A DNA stretch of 64,000 nt from CAVWCW01 sp963753615 (GTDB taxonomy: Bacteria; Pseudomonadota; Gammaproteobacteria; Chromatiales; Chromatiaceae): the NCBI GenBank assembly GCA_963753615.1, contig CAVWCW010000007.1, forward strand, positions 124,001 to 188,000, in the 5' to 3' direction. Within the stretch, counting starts at the first letter, position 1; each line of letters opens with the position of its first letter. The notes beneath the pieces are model-generated. The model was not told the origin of the DNA. It searched no databases and saw nothing but the letters and a program-made list of their open reading frames with translations. Positions 17,206 to 25,994 of this stretch are shown here, in pieces. The position numbers and the translations under genes were made by a program.

Positions 17206-17775
17206 TTATTCTACGTCGGTTTGCAACAGGCAATAGGCGACTTGGCCCGCCTGCTTGCGCTTGCGCAGTTGCCAATGGGCAGGCCAGGCTGGGTCTTTGC
17301 CCCGGCTGTCTGCCTCCAGGTAGACCAGGGCTCCGGCGGCCAGCCAGCCCCGTTCCGCCAGCAACCGGGCGCAGGGCCCCTGAAGGCCGGCGGCATAGGG
17401 CGGGTCGAGAAAGACGACATCGAACGGCTCGGCCTCGCCGCGCAGCCAACGCAAAGCGTCGGTCTGGCACACTTCTACCTGGTCCAGCCCCAGCAGCCGG
17501 CGGTTGCGTTCCAGTTGGCGCGCCGCGGCAACAGCTTGCTCGAGCATCAGCACCCGCCCGGCACCGCGGGACGCGGCCTCCAGCCCGAGAGCGCCGCTGC
17601 CGGCAAACAGGTCCAGGCAACGCGCCCCCTCAAGCACCGGCTGCAGCCAGTTGAACAGGGTCTCGCGCACCCGGTCCGGGGTCGGGCGCAGGCCGGGTAG
17701 ATCCGGGAACTCGAGCTTGCGCCCACGGTGTTGGCCGCCGATGATTCGGACTCGATTGCGCGCCCGCCCGGCCAA
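17206..17775 (-). CDS. rsmD: 16S rRNA (guanine(966)-N2)-methyltransferase
   Basis: Product is 189 residues from a TTG start at 17775. Features are RIIGGQHRGRKL at the N-terminus, RPTPDRVRETLFNWL, the SAM-binding segment LDLFAGSGALGLEAASRGA near 55-73, and the catalytic motif DPPY in VVFLDPPYAAG. It modifies G966 in the small-subunit rRNA. It starts 8 bp after the stop of the M16 protein gene, so it probably belongs to the same transcript. The TTG start should be checked against homologues, but nothing nearer fits the conserved N-terminus. Confidence 0.95.
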   Translation of the reverse strand: MAGRARNRVRIIGGQHRGRKLEFPDLPGLRPTPDRVRETLFNWLQPVLEGARCLDLFAGSGALGLEAASRGAGRVLMLEQAVAAARQLERNRRLLGLDQVEVCQTDALRWLRGEAEPFDVVFLDPPYAAGLQGPCARLLAERGWLAAGALVYLEADSRGKDPAWPAHWQLRKRKQAGQVAYCLLQTDVE

Positions 17776-17783
17776 CGATCGGG

Positions 17784-19139
17784 TCAGCGTTGCTGGGCGC
17801 TGGTCGGCGTGCTGACCGGGGTTACGACCGGCGCCGCTTCGCCCCCCACCACCACGGTGACCAAGCGATCCAAGTCGAGGCGCCGGCGGAAGGCGTCGCG
17901 GATCTGCTCGGCGGTTATGGCCTCTACCTTGGCGTTGAAGGTATCCAGGTGGTCCAATGGCATGTCGTAGAAACCAATCACGGCCAGATAGCTGAGAATC
18001 TTGCTGTTGCTGGCGATCCGCAGCGGGAAGCCCCCAGTGATATTGCGCTTGGCGGAGCGCAGTTCCTCTGCGGTCGGGCCCTGCTCGATAAAGCGCTGCA
18101 CCACCTCGCGCATCGCTCCCAGTGCCTCCTCGGCGCTCGCGTTCTTGGTCTGGGCGCCGATCATGAACGGGCCCAGCTCGCGCATCGGCAGGAAATAGCT
18201 GTAAACGCTGTAGGACAGGCCAAGGTTCTCCCGCACCTCTTCGCTGAGCTGGGACACCAGGCCGTTGCCGCCCAGGATGTGATTTCCCACGTAGAGGCTG
18301 AAGTAGTCGTGGTCGTTACGGCGCATGCCCGGCTGGCCGACATAAATGTGGGTCTGGCTCGACGGGAACACCCGCTGGTGCAACACCGCACTGCCGAGGC
18401 CCGCCACCTCCGGCAGCGCGGGCGCCGGCTCGCCCCTGGGCAGATCGGCGGTGAGCTGAGCGGCGATTTTCTCCGCCTGTGCCCGGTCCACCGCGCCGAC
18501 GATCGCGACCAGGGCATTGGCCGCCACATAGTAGCGCTGGTAGGCGGCGACCAGGTCCTCGCGGCTTAGAGCGGCCAAGGACTCTTCGGTGCCGCCGTTG
18601 TCGATGGCGTAGGGGTGGTCCCCATAGACCTGACGATAAAAGGCCTTCTTGGCGACGCTACCCGGATTCTGCTCGCTGCGGCGCAGACTGACTTGCATCT
18701 GCTGACGCAGGCGTTCCACGTCTTCCGGATCGAACCGGGGCCGGCTGATAATCGCCGCCAGGGTCTCCAGCGCGGTCTCCAGGGCCGGCTGCTCGGTGAG
18801 GCTGCGCACCGAGACCCAGGCCATGTCCCGCAGGGCGCCGCTGCCCAACTCGGCCCCCACCCCCTCCAAGCGCTGGGCGATCTGATCGGCGTTCCAAGCG
18901 CCGGCGCCCTCGGTCAGGAGCCCGTTGGTGAGGCTGGTCAACCCCGGCTTCGCCTCGTCCCGGGCGCTGCCGGCGTCGAAGATCACCTGCACGTCCAGCA
19001 TCGGGATCTCGGGCGCCGCCACAAACAGGACCTTGGCCCCGTTCGGGGTCTGCCAGGTCTGGATCTCGGGGCCTGCCCAGAGCGTCGGTTGCCAGCCAAG
19101 AAGCAGGAGCAGCAGCGCCCATCCGCGATTCCGGTTCAT
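17784..19139 (-). CDS. M16 family peptidase-like subunit lacking the zinc motif
   Basis: Product is 451 residues from ATG 19139, with a signal peptide (residues 1-20, ending LWAG). The fold is that of M16 peptidases, but where the HxxEH zinc site should be the sequence reads GLTSLTNGLLTEG, so it cannot bind zinc in the usual way. It retains the C-terminal substrate-handling region. Its partner at 19144-20526 has the intact site and ends 4 bp upstream, so the two probably form a heterodimeric periplasmic peptidase with one catalytic and one structural subunit, as in mitochondrial processing peptidase and many bacterial M16 pairs. Confidence 0.9.
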   Translation of the reverse strand: MNRNRGWALLLLLLGWQPTLWAGPEIQTWQTPNGAKVLFVAAPEIPMLDVQVIFDAGSARDEAKPGLTSLTNGLLTEGAGAWNADQIAQRLEGVGAELGSGALRDMAWVSVRSLTEQPALETALETLAAIISRPRFDPEDVERLRQQMQVSLRRSEQNPGSVAKKAFYRQVYGDHPYAIDNGGTEESLAALSREDLVAAYQRYYVAANALVAIVGAVDRAQAEKIAAQLTADLPRGEPAPALPEVAGLGSAVLHQRVFPSSQTHIYVGQPGMRRNDHDYFSLYVGNHILGGNGLVSQLSEEVRENLGLSYSVYSYFLPMRELGPFMIGAQTKNASAEEALGAMREVVQRFIEQGPTAEELRSAKRNITGGFPLRIASNSKILSYLAVIGFYDMPLDHLDTFNAKVEAITAEQIRDAFRRRLDLDRLVTVVVGGEAAPVVTPVSTPTSAQQR

Positions 19140-19143
19140 GCGC

Positions 19144-20526
19144 TCAATCCACCAGGTAATTGACATTAGCCACCCCCGGGCCCGTCTGCCCGGTCCGTTG
19201 ATCCGTGTCGATCGGCTGCGGTTCCAGCACCGCCACCGTCATCCGGTCCGCCACCAGGTAGCGGCGCGCCACTTCGCGCACCTGCTCGGCAGTAACCTGC
19301 CTGAAGCGCTTCACATGCTCGTCGAGCAAACGCCAGTCCAGGCCGATGGTCTCCAGCAGGCCGATCTGCAGTGCCTGGTAATGCACCGAGTCGCGCTCGA
19401 AGATCTTGCTCGCCACCACCTGGGCCCGCACCCGGGCCAGTTCGTCCTCGCTCACCAGATCGGTTTTGAGCTTCTCGATCTCCGCCAGCAGGGCGCGCTC
19501 CAGGTCCCGCATTCCCTGATCCGGGGTCGGCACCGCGTCGAGCACCAGCATGCCCGGCAGCCGGGTGAAGGCACTGTAGTCGGCGTCGGCTGAGGCGGCA
19601 ATCTCGGCCCCGCGCACCAGGTTGCTGGGCAGACGGCCACTGTCGCCGCCGGCCAGGATAGCCTCGAGCATCTCCAGGGCGTAAGGCTCCCAGTCCCGTT
19701 CGGCGCCGTTGAGCACCGGGGTCTTAAAGCCGATCAGCAGATAGGGTTGGCGCGCCGGGGCCTTGACCAGGATGCGGTTGACGCCTATCTGTTCCGGCTC
19801 CCGACGCGGCTTGGGGGCGCGGATGGGATCGCCCTCCAGCGGGCCGAAGTAGCGGCGGGCCAGGCGCAGCACCTCCTTGGGATCCACGTCTCCGGCCACC
19901 ACCAGCACCGCATTGTTGGGCGAGTACCAGCGCCGGTACCAATCCTGCAGGTCGGCCAGTTCCAAGGCCTCCAGGTCGCTCATCCAGCCGATCACCGGGT
20001 TGCGGTAAGGCGAGGCGCGATAGGCGGCGGCGGAAAACTGCTCGTAGGTCAGGGACTGGGGCTTGTCCTCGGTGCGCAGCCGGCGTTCCTCCTGCACCAC
20101 CGCGCGCTCTTTCTGGAATTCCTCATCGGTCAGGTGCACATTGCGCATGCGGTCGGCCTCCAGGGCAAAGGCCACTTCCAGCCGATCCTTGGCCAGGTGC
20201 TGGTAGTAGGCGGTGTAGTCACGCCCAGTGAATGCGTTGTCCTCGCCGCCATTCTCGGAAATGATGCGCGAGAACTCGCCCGGGCCGTAGTCATCGGTAC
20301 CCTTGAACATCATGTGCTCGAGCACGTGGGAGATGCCGGTTACCCCGCCGTACTCGTAGCTGGAGCCTACCTTGTACCAGATTTGGGACACCACGATGGG
20401 GGCCCGGTGGTCCTCTTTGACGATCAGCTTGAGTCCGTTGTTGAGCTGAAACTCGTGCACCTCGCCGGCGGCCAGGACCGGTCCGGCGGCCAGCCAAAAC
20501 AGCGCCGCGGTAACCAAAGATTTCAT
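19144..20526 (-). CDS. M16 family zinc metallopeptidase, catalytic subunit
   Basis: Product is 460 residues from ATG 20526 with AAGG 9 nt upstream; an alternative ATG lies at 20544. The signal peptide MKSLVTAALFWLAAGPVLA is clear. The inverted zinc motif HVLEH is near residue 60, with the downstream Glu in ENGGEDNAFTGRDYTAYYQ. The middle part has the ERAVVQEERRLRTEDKPQS segment typical of periplasmic M16 enzymes. It degrades peptides or processes proteins outside the cytoplasm. It is divergent from ftsY, a common arrangement in gammaproteobacteria. Confidence 0.93.
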   Translation of the reverse strand: MKSLVTAALFWLAAGPVLAAGEVHEFQLNNGLKLIVKEDHRAPIVVSQIWYKVGSSYEYGGVTGISHVLEHMMFKGTDDYGPGEFSRIISENGGEDNAFTGRDYTAYYQHLAKDRLEVAFALEADRMRNVHLTDEEFQKERAVVQEERRLRTEDKPQSLTYEQFSAAAYRASPYRNPVIGWMSDLEALELADLQDWYRRWYSPNNAVLVVAGDVDPKEVLRLARRYFGPLEGDPIRAPKPRREPEQIGVNRILVKAPARQPYLLIGFKTPVLNGAERDWEPYALEMLEAILAGGDSGRLPSNLVRGAEIAASADADYSAFTRLPGMLVLDAVPTPDQGMRDLERALLAEIEKLKTDLVSEDELARVRAQVVASKIFERDSVHYQALQIGLLETIGLDWRLLDEHVKRFRQVTAEQVREVARRYLVADRMTVAVLEPQPIDTDQRTGQTGPGVANVNYLVD

Positions 20527-20765
20527 CAATTTAATACCTTGCATGGCGTTTCGGGATATGGGGAAGCCCGGCAAAATGTTAGGATGTCGGCGGATGTTCG
20601 ACCCCCAGCCGCGGCATTCTTCCAGAGCCGTCGCGGAAAGTCCAAGCCGGCGACCCGGAAAGACCGACAGGCGACGGCCGGGAAAACTGGCCTTTCTTTC
20701 AAATAGTGGCATTAAAGACCGGCTGCAAGGGCCTTCGGTTCCCCGGCGGCCGCAAGAGGCATGCA

Positions 20766-21765
20766 ATGTTCGGATTCGGCAAAGGTAAAGCGAAAGCGGA
20801 GGACGGACTGCCCGAAGAACAGGCGGCAGCCGGTGAAGCAGGCACGCACGGGCTGTTCAAACGCCTCAAGAGCCGCCTGGCTCGCACCCGCGGCAGCCTC
20901 ACGGACGGCCTGGCCAACTTGCTGCTGGGCAAAAAAAGCATCGACGCCGAGCTGCTCGAGGACCTGGAAACCCTGCTGCTAACCGCCGACGTGGGGGTGG
21001 ACGCCACCACCCGCATCGTCGATGACATCACCAGCCGGGTCAGGCGTAAGGAGCTGTCCGACCCCGCGGCCCTCAGCGCCCAGCTCAAGCAGGAACTGCA
21101 GGAGACCCTGGAGCGCGGTCAGCGCCCGGAGGCCCCTGCCCCGGCGGGCAAGCCGCGGGTGATCCTGATGGTGGGCATCAACGGCGCGGGGAAGACCACC
21201 ACCATCGGCAAACTGGCGCGCCGCTTCCAGGACCAGGGCCAGTCGGTGATGCTGGCCGCCGGCGATACCTTCCGCGCCGCCGCGGTGGAGCAGTTGCAGG
21301 TGTGGGGGGAGCGTAACCAGGTGCCGGTCGTGGCCCAGCACACGGGCGGCGGATTCCGCTTCGGTGGTGTTCGACGCGCTGCAGGCGGCCCAGGCCCGGA
21401 AAGCCGACGTGCTGATCGCCGACACCGCTGGGCGCCTGCACACCAAGGCCAACCTGATGGACGAGCTGTCGAAGATCGCCCGGGTGCTGAAGAAGCTCGA
21501 CCCGGACGCCCCCCACGAGGTGTACCTGGTGGTGGACGCCGGCACCGGCCAGAACGCCCTCAGCCAGGCCGAGCATTTCCACCACGCGGTGGGGCTGACC
21601 GGGATCGTGCTGACCAAGCTCGACGGCACCGCCAAGGGCGGCATCCTGTTCGCCATCGCCGAGCGCCTGGGGGTGCCGATTCGCTATATCGGGGTCGGCG
21701 AGGCGCTCGAGGACCTGCGCCCGTTCGAAGCCCAAGAATTCGTCGACGCCCTGTTCGAAGAGTAA
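20766..21765 (+). pseudogene. ftsY: Signal recognition particle receptor FtsY, one-base frameshift
   Basis: Starts at ATG 20766 (MFGFGKGKAKAEDG). NG-domain motifs are GINGAGKTTTIGKLA (G1), DTFRAAAVEQL (G2), DTAGRLHTKANLM (G3) and TKLDGTAKGG (G4). The reading frame breaks at 21348-21349. The expected text is QHTGADSASVVFDA, but an extra G in the run GGCGGCGG shifts the frame, and DALQAAQARKADVL continues in the other frame to the stop at 21765. Removing one base gives a 332-residue protein of normal length. FtsY is the membrane receptor for SRP and is normally essential, so an error in the assembled sequence is the more likely explanation. It is followed by ftsE and ftsX, the standard operon. 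Confidence 0.9.
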
Positions 21766-21772
21766 GCGGGTC

Positions 21773-22444
21773 TTGATCGAGTTCGAACAGGTCAGCAAGC
21801 GCTACCCCAGCGGACAGTCCGCGCTGAGCGGGGTCAGCTTCCAAATGCAGGCCGGCGAGATGGCCTTTCTCACCGGCCATTCGGGAGCCGGCAAGAGCAC
21901 CCTGCTGCGTCTGATCGGCCTGCTGGAACGCTGCACCCGAGGACAGGTGCGCATCAACGGCCGCAACCTGGGCCGGTTGCCGGCGCGGCAAATACCCTAC
22001 CATCGGCGCGAAGTGGGAATGATTTTCCAGGACCACCGGCTGCTCCACGACCGTACCGTATTCGACAACGTGGCCATGCCCCTGGTGGTGGCCGGCCTGC
22101 GGCACCAGGAGATCGGGCGGCGGGTGCGCGCCGCCCTCGACAAGGTTGGGCTGCTCAACAAGGAACGCGCCTACCCCATCACCCTTTCAGGCGGCGAACA
22201 GCAGCGGGTGGGTATCGCCCGGGCGGTGGTCAGCAAACCGCCGGTGGTGTTGGCGGACGAGCCCACCGGCAATCTGGACCCGGACCTATCCCGTGAGATC
22301 ATGGCCCTGTTCCAGGCGTTCAACCAGGTCGGGGTGACCCTGCTCATCGCCTCCCACGACATCGCCCTGATCTCTACCCTGCGCCAACGCACGCTAACCC
22401 TCGACCACGGCCGCCTGGGCAGCGACAGCGGGGCCCGGCGTTGA
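21773..22444 (+). CDS. ftsE: Cell division ATP-binding protein FtsE
   Basis: Product is 223 residues from a TTG start at 21773, 7 bp after ftsY. It begins MIEFEQVSKRYPSG as in other FtsE. Walker A GHSGAGKST lies at 35-43, the signature LSGGEQQRVGIARAVV near 139, and Walker B VVLADEPTGNLD. With FtsX it forms the divisome complex that activates septal peptidoglycan hydrolases. The stop overlaps the earliest possible start of ftsX. Length, start context and neighbours all fit. Confidence 0.97.
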   Translation: MIEFEQVSKRYPSGQSALSGVSFQMQAGEMAFLTGHSGAGKSTLLRLIGLLERCTRGQVRINGRNLGRLPARQIPYHRREVGMIFQDHRLLHDRTVFDNVAMPLVVAGLRHQEIGRRVRAALDKVGLLNKERAYPITLSGGEQQRVGIARAVVSKPPVVLADEPTGNLDPDLSREIMALFQAFNQVGVTLLIASHDIALISTLRQRTLTLDHGRLGSDSGARR

Positions 22445-22455
22445 GGGTTGGCGGC

Positions 22456-23424
22456 ATGGCTAAGCGCCCGCAGAAGGCCCGCCGCCGGCGCCTGGCGGGG
22501 CTGTCGAGCCTGAGCGGCTGGCTGTTGCGCCATGCCCAGGTCTCCCTGGCCAGTCTGGGCCAGCTCAGCCGCAGTCCGCTGCCCACGGTAATGACCGCCG
22601 CCGTGCTCGGCATCGCCCTGGCATTACCCGCGGGCCTGCACCTGCTGCTGGGCAACCTGCAGCAGTTGGCGGGCAACCTGAGCGGCAGCGCCAGCATTTC
22701 GCTGTTCCTGTACCAAGAGGTAAGCGACCAGCGGGCCCTGGAACTTGGCGAGGAACTGCGGGCCTGGCCCCAGGTGAACGCCGTGGAAGTGGTCGAGCGC
22801 GCCCAGGCAATGGACGAGTTCCGCCAGCTGAGCGGCTTTGGCGAAGCCCTGGAAGCGCTCGAGGAGAACCCTTTACCGGCGGTGCTGATCGTGGAGCCGG
22901 CTCCGGAACACGCTGAGCCAGTCGCCGCCGAGCGCCTGCTGGCAAGCCTGCGCGGCCTGGCGGAGGCCGACATTGTTCAGCTCGACCTGCAGTGGGTGCG
23001 CCGCTTCGCGGCGTTCACCGAGATCGCCCGGCGCGGCGTGCTGGTGCTGGCCAGCATGCTCGCCCTGGCGGTGCTGCTGATCCTCGGCAACACCATCCGC
23101 CTGGAGATTCAGAACCGCCACGCCGAGATCGAAATCAGCAAGCTGATCGGCGCCACCGACGCCTTTATCCGCCGCCCCTTCCTCTACCTCGGGCTCTGGT
23201 ACGGGCTGCTGGGCGGTGTCATCGCCTGGCTGTTGGTAAGCCTGTCCCTGTGGGCCCTGCGCGGCCCGGTGGCCAGCCTGGCTGGACTCTACGAAAGCAG
23301 CTTCCGCCTGCCCCTTCTGCAGTTCGACCTGCTCGCTGGCCTGCTCGGCGTCAGCGCCCTGCTCGGCCTCGCCGGCTCCTGGCTGGCGGTGGGCCGGCAC
23401 CTGCGGGCGGTGGAACCGGATTGA
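22456..23424 (+). CDS. ftsX: Cell division protein FtsX
   Basis: Product is 322 residues from ATG 22456, with GAGGG 8 nt upstream; a TTG at 22441, overlapping the ftsE stop, would add five residues. A basic N-terminal tail precedes TM1 (near residues 50-70). An extracytoplasmic loop contains LSGSASISLFLYQEVSDQRA and VEVVERAQAMDEFRQLSGFG. Three TM helices follow, with ILGNTIRLEIQNRHAEIEIS and the LIGATDAFIRRPF motif between TM2 and TM3. It is the membrane partner of FtsE. A hairpin with a T run follows at 23480-23506. Confidence 0.95.
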   Translation: MAKRPQKARRRRLAGLSSLSGWLLRHAQVSLASLGQLSRSPLPTVMTAAVLGIALALPAGLHLLLGNLQQLAGNLSGSASISLFLYQEVSDQRALELGEELRAWPQVNAVEVVERAQAMDEFRQLSGFGEALEALEENPLPAVLIVEPAPEHAEPVAAERLLASLRGLAEADIVQLDLQWVRRFAAFTEIARRGVLVLASMLALAVLLILGNTIRLEIQNRHAEIEISKLIGATDAFIRRPFLYLGLWYGLLGGVIAWLLVSLSLWALRGPVASLAGLYESSFRLPLLQFDLLAGLLGVSALLGLAGSWLAVGRHLRAVEPD

Positions 23425-23453
23425 GGCTGGTTCCGCTCGCTCAATTCGCCTCA

Positions 23454-23595
23454 GGGAAGCGTTTAATCGCGTTTCCCGAGCGGGGCAGGATGCCCCGCCA
23501 TTTTTTCCGCCTAAGCGGCTGAAAATGAGGGCTTTCGGAAACCGCGTTTCTAAACGCCTGCTGAAACAATCCAGAGATGGCTTTCTTCAGCGTTT
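23454..23595 (+). repeat. Family A dispersed element, copy 3, inverted relative to the window
   Basis: About 142 bp, the reverse complement of the family seen at 10777-10919 and 14501-14645. Shared blocks include TTTAATCGCGTTTCCCG, the hairpin GCGGGGCA/TGCCCCGC, GGCTTTCGGAAACCGCGTTT and the end TCAGCGTTT (23587-23595). It begins 30 bp after the ftsX stop. Relative to the adjacent upstream gene it has the same orientation as the other two copies. Confidence 0.8.
23480..23506 (+). terminator. Intrinsic terminator after ftsX, inside family A copy 3
   Basis: GCGGGGCA (23480-23487) pairs with TGCCCCGC (23491-23498) across a 3-nt loop, followed by CATTTTTT. It is well placed to end the ftsY-ftsE-ftsX transcript. 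Confidence 0.8.
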
Positions 23596-23701
23596 CGCAG
23601 GGTTCATCGTCCGCTCACGACGCCGACGGACAAAGCATGCTGCCGGCGGAGAGCACCCCGGCGAGGTTCTTTTTTTCTGCTTTCGGCTCCCCCAGAATCT
23701 G

Positions 23702-24268
23702 CTACTTTCGGTCAAACATGTACACCGATTGCTTCAGTTCCTTGCCACCCTTCCAACGCACATACGTTGTTCGTAGCTGCCCGCCATCGGCGTCCAATTC
23801 ATGGGTGATGCGGTGCACATGGTTGCTCTTCGACTGGCACAGTTCGGTACTCATGTCGCAATCGAACACCAAACGGTCGACCGCGCTCTGTTCCAGGTTG
23901 GCAAGCAGTCCCGGTTGATTCTGTTTGACGCAGTAATGGGTCGCACGCAGTTGACTGTAATCGCGATCCGCGCAGTGGTACATGGTCACCATCTGCTTCC
24001 TGTTTCCGGGCAACAAGTCTTCCTGCACGCTGCTGCCCTTGCCGATGGTCTTGAAAGCCATGGCGGTTTGGTCGGTACCGACTATCGGAGCGACCAGTTC
24101 GTGGGTTGTCGCCTAGCCCTCCTGCCGGTTTGCGGGGACCAACTTCCAAGCGCCAGAAAGCTGCGTCATCCATTCGTATCCCAGGGCCGCACCCAATCCC
24201 TGGCCGGCGGATGCACCGGCCGTCAGCAGCAGAAGAACCACGCTCGAAAAGATCTGGTTCAGTTCCAT
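23702..24268 (-). pseudogene. Secreted protein of unknown function interrupted by an in-frame amber codon
   Basis: The frame opens at ATG 24268 with a signal peptide (MELNQIFSSVVLLLLTAGASA) and reads GAALGYEWMTQLSGAWKLVP. It meets a single TAG at 24113-24115, then continues in the same frame with THELVAPIVGTDQTAMAFK to the stop at 23702, for 187 residues plus the amber. The later part has six Cys (YHCADRDY, HYCVKQN, FDCDMSTELC and others), fitting an exported disulfide-bonded protein. An LSGxW...P opening is seen in lipocalin-like secreted proteins, but I do not recognise a named family. The amber may be a point mutation or a base-call error. Without it the gene looks intact. Confidence 0.6.
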
Positions 24269-24860
24269 GGTCCGCCCCCACGGTGGCTTACTTAAGTTGC
24301 GTATAGTCTAAGCCTAACGCAGTATCGCGAAACCTATCGGAAGCAGCAGATAATATTTCCGCTAAAAATCTGATTGGATGAACAATCAACCGGTTGCGTA
24401 GGCAACGACAGGTTCCCCGGCAATGGCATTAAGTTAAGCGATCCTTGTAGGGTGCCGGCATCGGGTACTTCAATGGCATTGGGTTCCCGAGAGTATTTCC
24501 GGAGCAGGAATATCTGCGCTACCGGTCGGCAACAATAATTAAGGTAACGCTTATACCTAGCCAACGCGATTGCAGAGGGCCTCTTTTAGCCGTCATGTTT
24601 CATCAGTGGAGTTTATTGGAAGACCAAAGCTTCGCCTGGAATCAGCAAGGCTTCAGATCCATTCAACTATGCCTGACAGCCCCATTCTGTGCTTATTAGC
24701 TTTTTTGATGAAGAGCAATAATTATCCGCAGAGCTAAACCGAAAATATTCTTATTTGCATCCTGGGCAATATCAGCTAGAAATGAAACTACAGGGAGGGT
24801 CAAGGACAAAGCCCTATGGACGGGCGCTTAAGTCCACCTAAAACGGGTGGAGGGGGAATC
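24269..24860. other. AT-richer intergenic region
   Basis: No convincing coding sequence. Base composition is clearly more AT-rich than the surroundings, especially at 24300-24380 and 24680-24790. The right part should hold the promoter for the small repeat protein at 24861. The left part should hold the promoter for the leftward gene at 24268. Confidence 0.5.
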
Positions 24861-25160
24861 ATGAATAGGTTTATCCTGGCAGTCACAGCATTCTTGCTCG
24901 CGACCGCCGTCAGCGCCGCGAATTCTGACGGCATCTACAATGGCTTTAGCGCCGGGAATCCGGATCTGTTTCCGGACAGTGTGTACAACGACGAAGTAAC
25001 GGCGATGCAGCCTGGAATCGGCGGCAGCGTTGACGTCTATCGAGGTTTCGAGGTTGGCAACCCTGATCTCTTCACGTCACCAGACAACGAAGGGGAGCGC
25101 TACTCGGGGCCCCCTGACGTTTATCACGGATTTGAGATCGGAAATTCGGAACTCAGGTGA
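24861..25160 (+). CDS. Small secreted protein with three GF-x-x-GNP-x-L repeats
   Basis: Product is 99 residues from ATG 24861, preceded by GGAGGGGG. The signal peptide is MNRFILAVTAFLLATAVSAA. The mature protein is three imperfect repeats: GIYNGFSAGNPDLF, DVYRGFEVGNPDLF and DVYHGFEIGNSELR, spaced 30-45 residues apart by acidic linkers. Codon use and signal peptide indicate a real gene. The repeat suggests a ligand- or partner-binding motif in the periplasm or outside the cell. I do not recognise a characterised family. It lies between the amber-interrupted gene and the leftward sulfur globule gene. Confidence 0.75.
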   Translation: MNRFILAVTAFLLATAVSAANSDGIYNGFSAGNPDLFPDSVYNDEVTAMQPGIGGSVDVYRGFEVGNPDLFTSPDNEGERYSGPPDVYHGFEIGNSELR

Positions 25161-25384
25161 TGAGTCTGCACTTTTCCCGAGCCGGGGATCCCCCGGTTTG
25201 GGGATAACCGTTGCGCTTTTCGACGACCGCGTGCGCTGAATTACTAGCCCGAACCCTGACCAAGCTTAGCTCAGCAAGTCGTCGAGCAGTCAGCGGCAAA
25301 GCGCGTCGGCGTTACCCGGGTCAATCCCCAGATTCAACGTACTCCAGGGGCTAAAAAAACTGAGTAACCGTATTCAGGAAACAA

Positions 25385-25410
25385 GACGCGGGCGCCGAAG
25401 CGCCCGCGTC
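25385..25410 (-). terminator. Intrinsic terminator after the first sulfur globule gene
   Basis: A perfect 11-bp stem GACGCGGGCGC/GCGCCCGCGTC with a TTCG tetraloop on the minus strand, followed by TTGTTTCC. A second GC hairpin lies between it and the gene at about 25419-25440. Placement fits termination of the gene ending at 25457. Confidence 0.75.
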
Positions 25411-25456
25411 AGGGGTAATCCCGCCGCCGCAGCGGCGGGACCTGGCACACCGAGAA

Positions 25457-25762
25457 TTACTTCTCGGCGCTGGTCGTCGGCTGAGTCACAACCGGCGCGG
25501 CGACGACCGGGGCACCCCAATACGGGTAACCCCAGCCGCCATAGTACGGATTGCCCCAGCCGCCGTAGTACGGATAGCCCCAGCCACCGTAATAGGGGTA
25601 GCCCCAACCGGACCAGGGGCCACCCCAGCCCCCCCAGCCGGGACCCCAACCGCCACCGCGCATCCAGTTCATCGGACCGAAGAAGGCTTCGGCTGACAAC
25701 GACGTGAGCATGGTGGCTCCGGCAACCGCAGCGGCCAGCAGAACGCGTTTGTTCCTCAACAT
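25457..25762 (-). CDS. Sulfur-globule-type protein, Gly/Tyr/Trp-rich repeats
   Basis: Product is 101 residues. The signal peptide (about 1-26, ending SAEA) is followed by FFGPMNWMRGGGWGPGW and then four tandem copies of a YPYYGGWG-type unit, ending in a Val/Pro tail. Such Gly- and aromatic-rich secreted proteins form the protein envelope of periplasmic sulfur globules in purple sulfur bacteria (Sgp proteins of Allochromatium). AGGAGGG lies just upstream of the start. An FNR/CRP-like palindrome lies about 96 bp upstream (25858-25871). A second, different Sgp-type gene is at 43439. Exact equivalence to SgpA, B or C is not claimed. Confidence 0.75.
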   Translation of the reverse strand: MLRNKRVLLAAAVAGATMLTSLSAEAFFGPMNWMRGGGWGPGWGGWGGPWSGWGYPYYGGWGYPYYGGWGNPYYGGWGYPYWGAPVVAAPVVTQPTTSAEK

Positions 25763-25857
25763 GATGGGACCCTCCTCATCTAAAGGATTGAAGATGAAAA
25801 GCGGAAAGCTCCGCGTACCGACAGTTCCAAGATTACTCCCGCGCCGCCTGAATGTTT

Positions 25858-25871
25858 TTGACCTATGTCAA
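25858..25871 (-). promoter_or_regulatory. FNR/CRP-family-like operator ahead of the sulfur globule gene
   Basis: TTGAC-CTAT-GTCAA is a perfect inverted repeat with 5-bp arms and a 4-bp spacer, matching the FNR consensus TTGAT-N4-ATCAA at 8 of 10 arm positions. It lies 96 bp upstream of the ATG at 25762. An FNR, Anr or CRP-type regulator would suit a redox-controlled sulfur storage gene. Confidence 0.45.
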
Positions 25872-25994
25872 TAAATCAGTATTTGCCAATATCCTTAAAC
25901 ATGAGGAGGGGAAAAATGTGCTTGCCGTGTCGGCAACAGAGCGAACGCTGAGGGCTAACGCGCCCCTTGCGGCGGAATGACACAGCGTTTTCAA

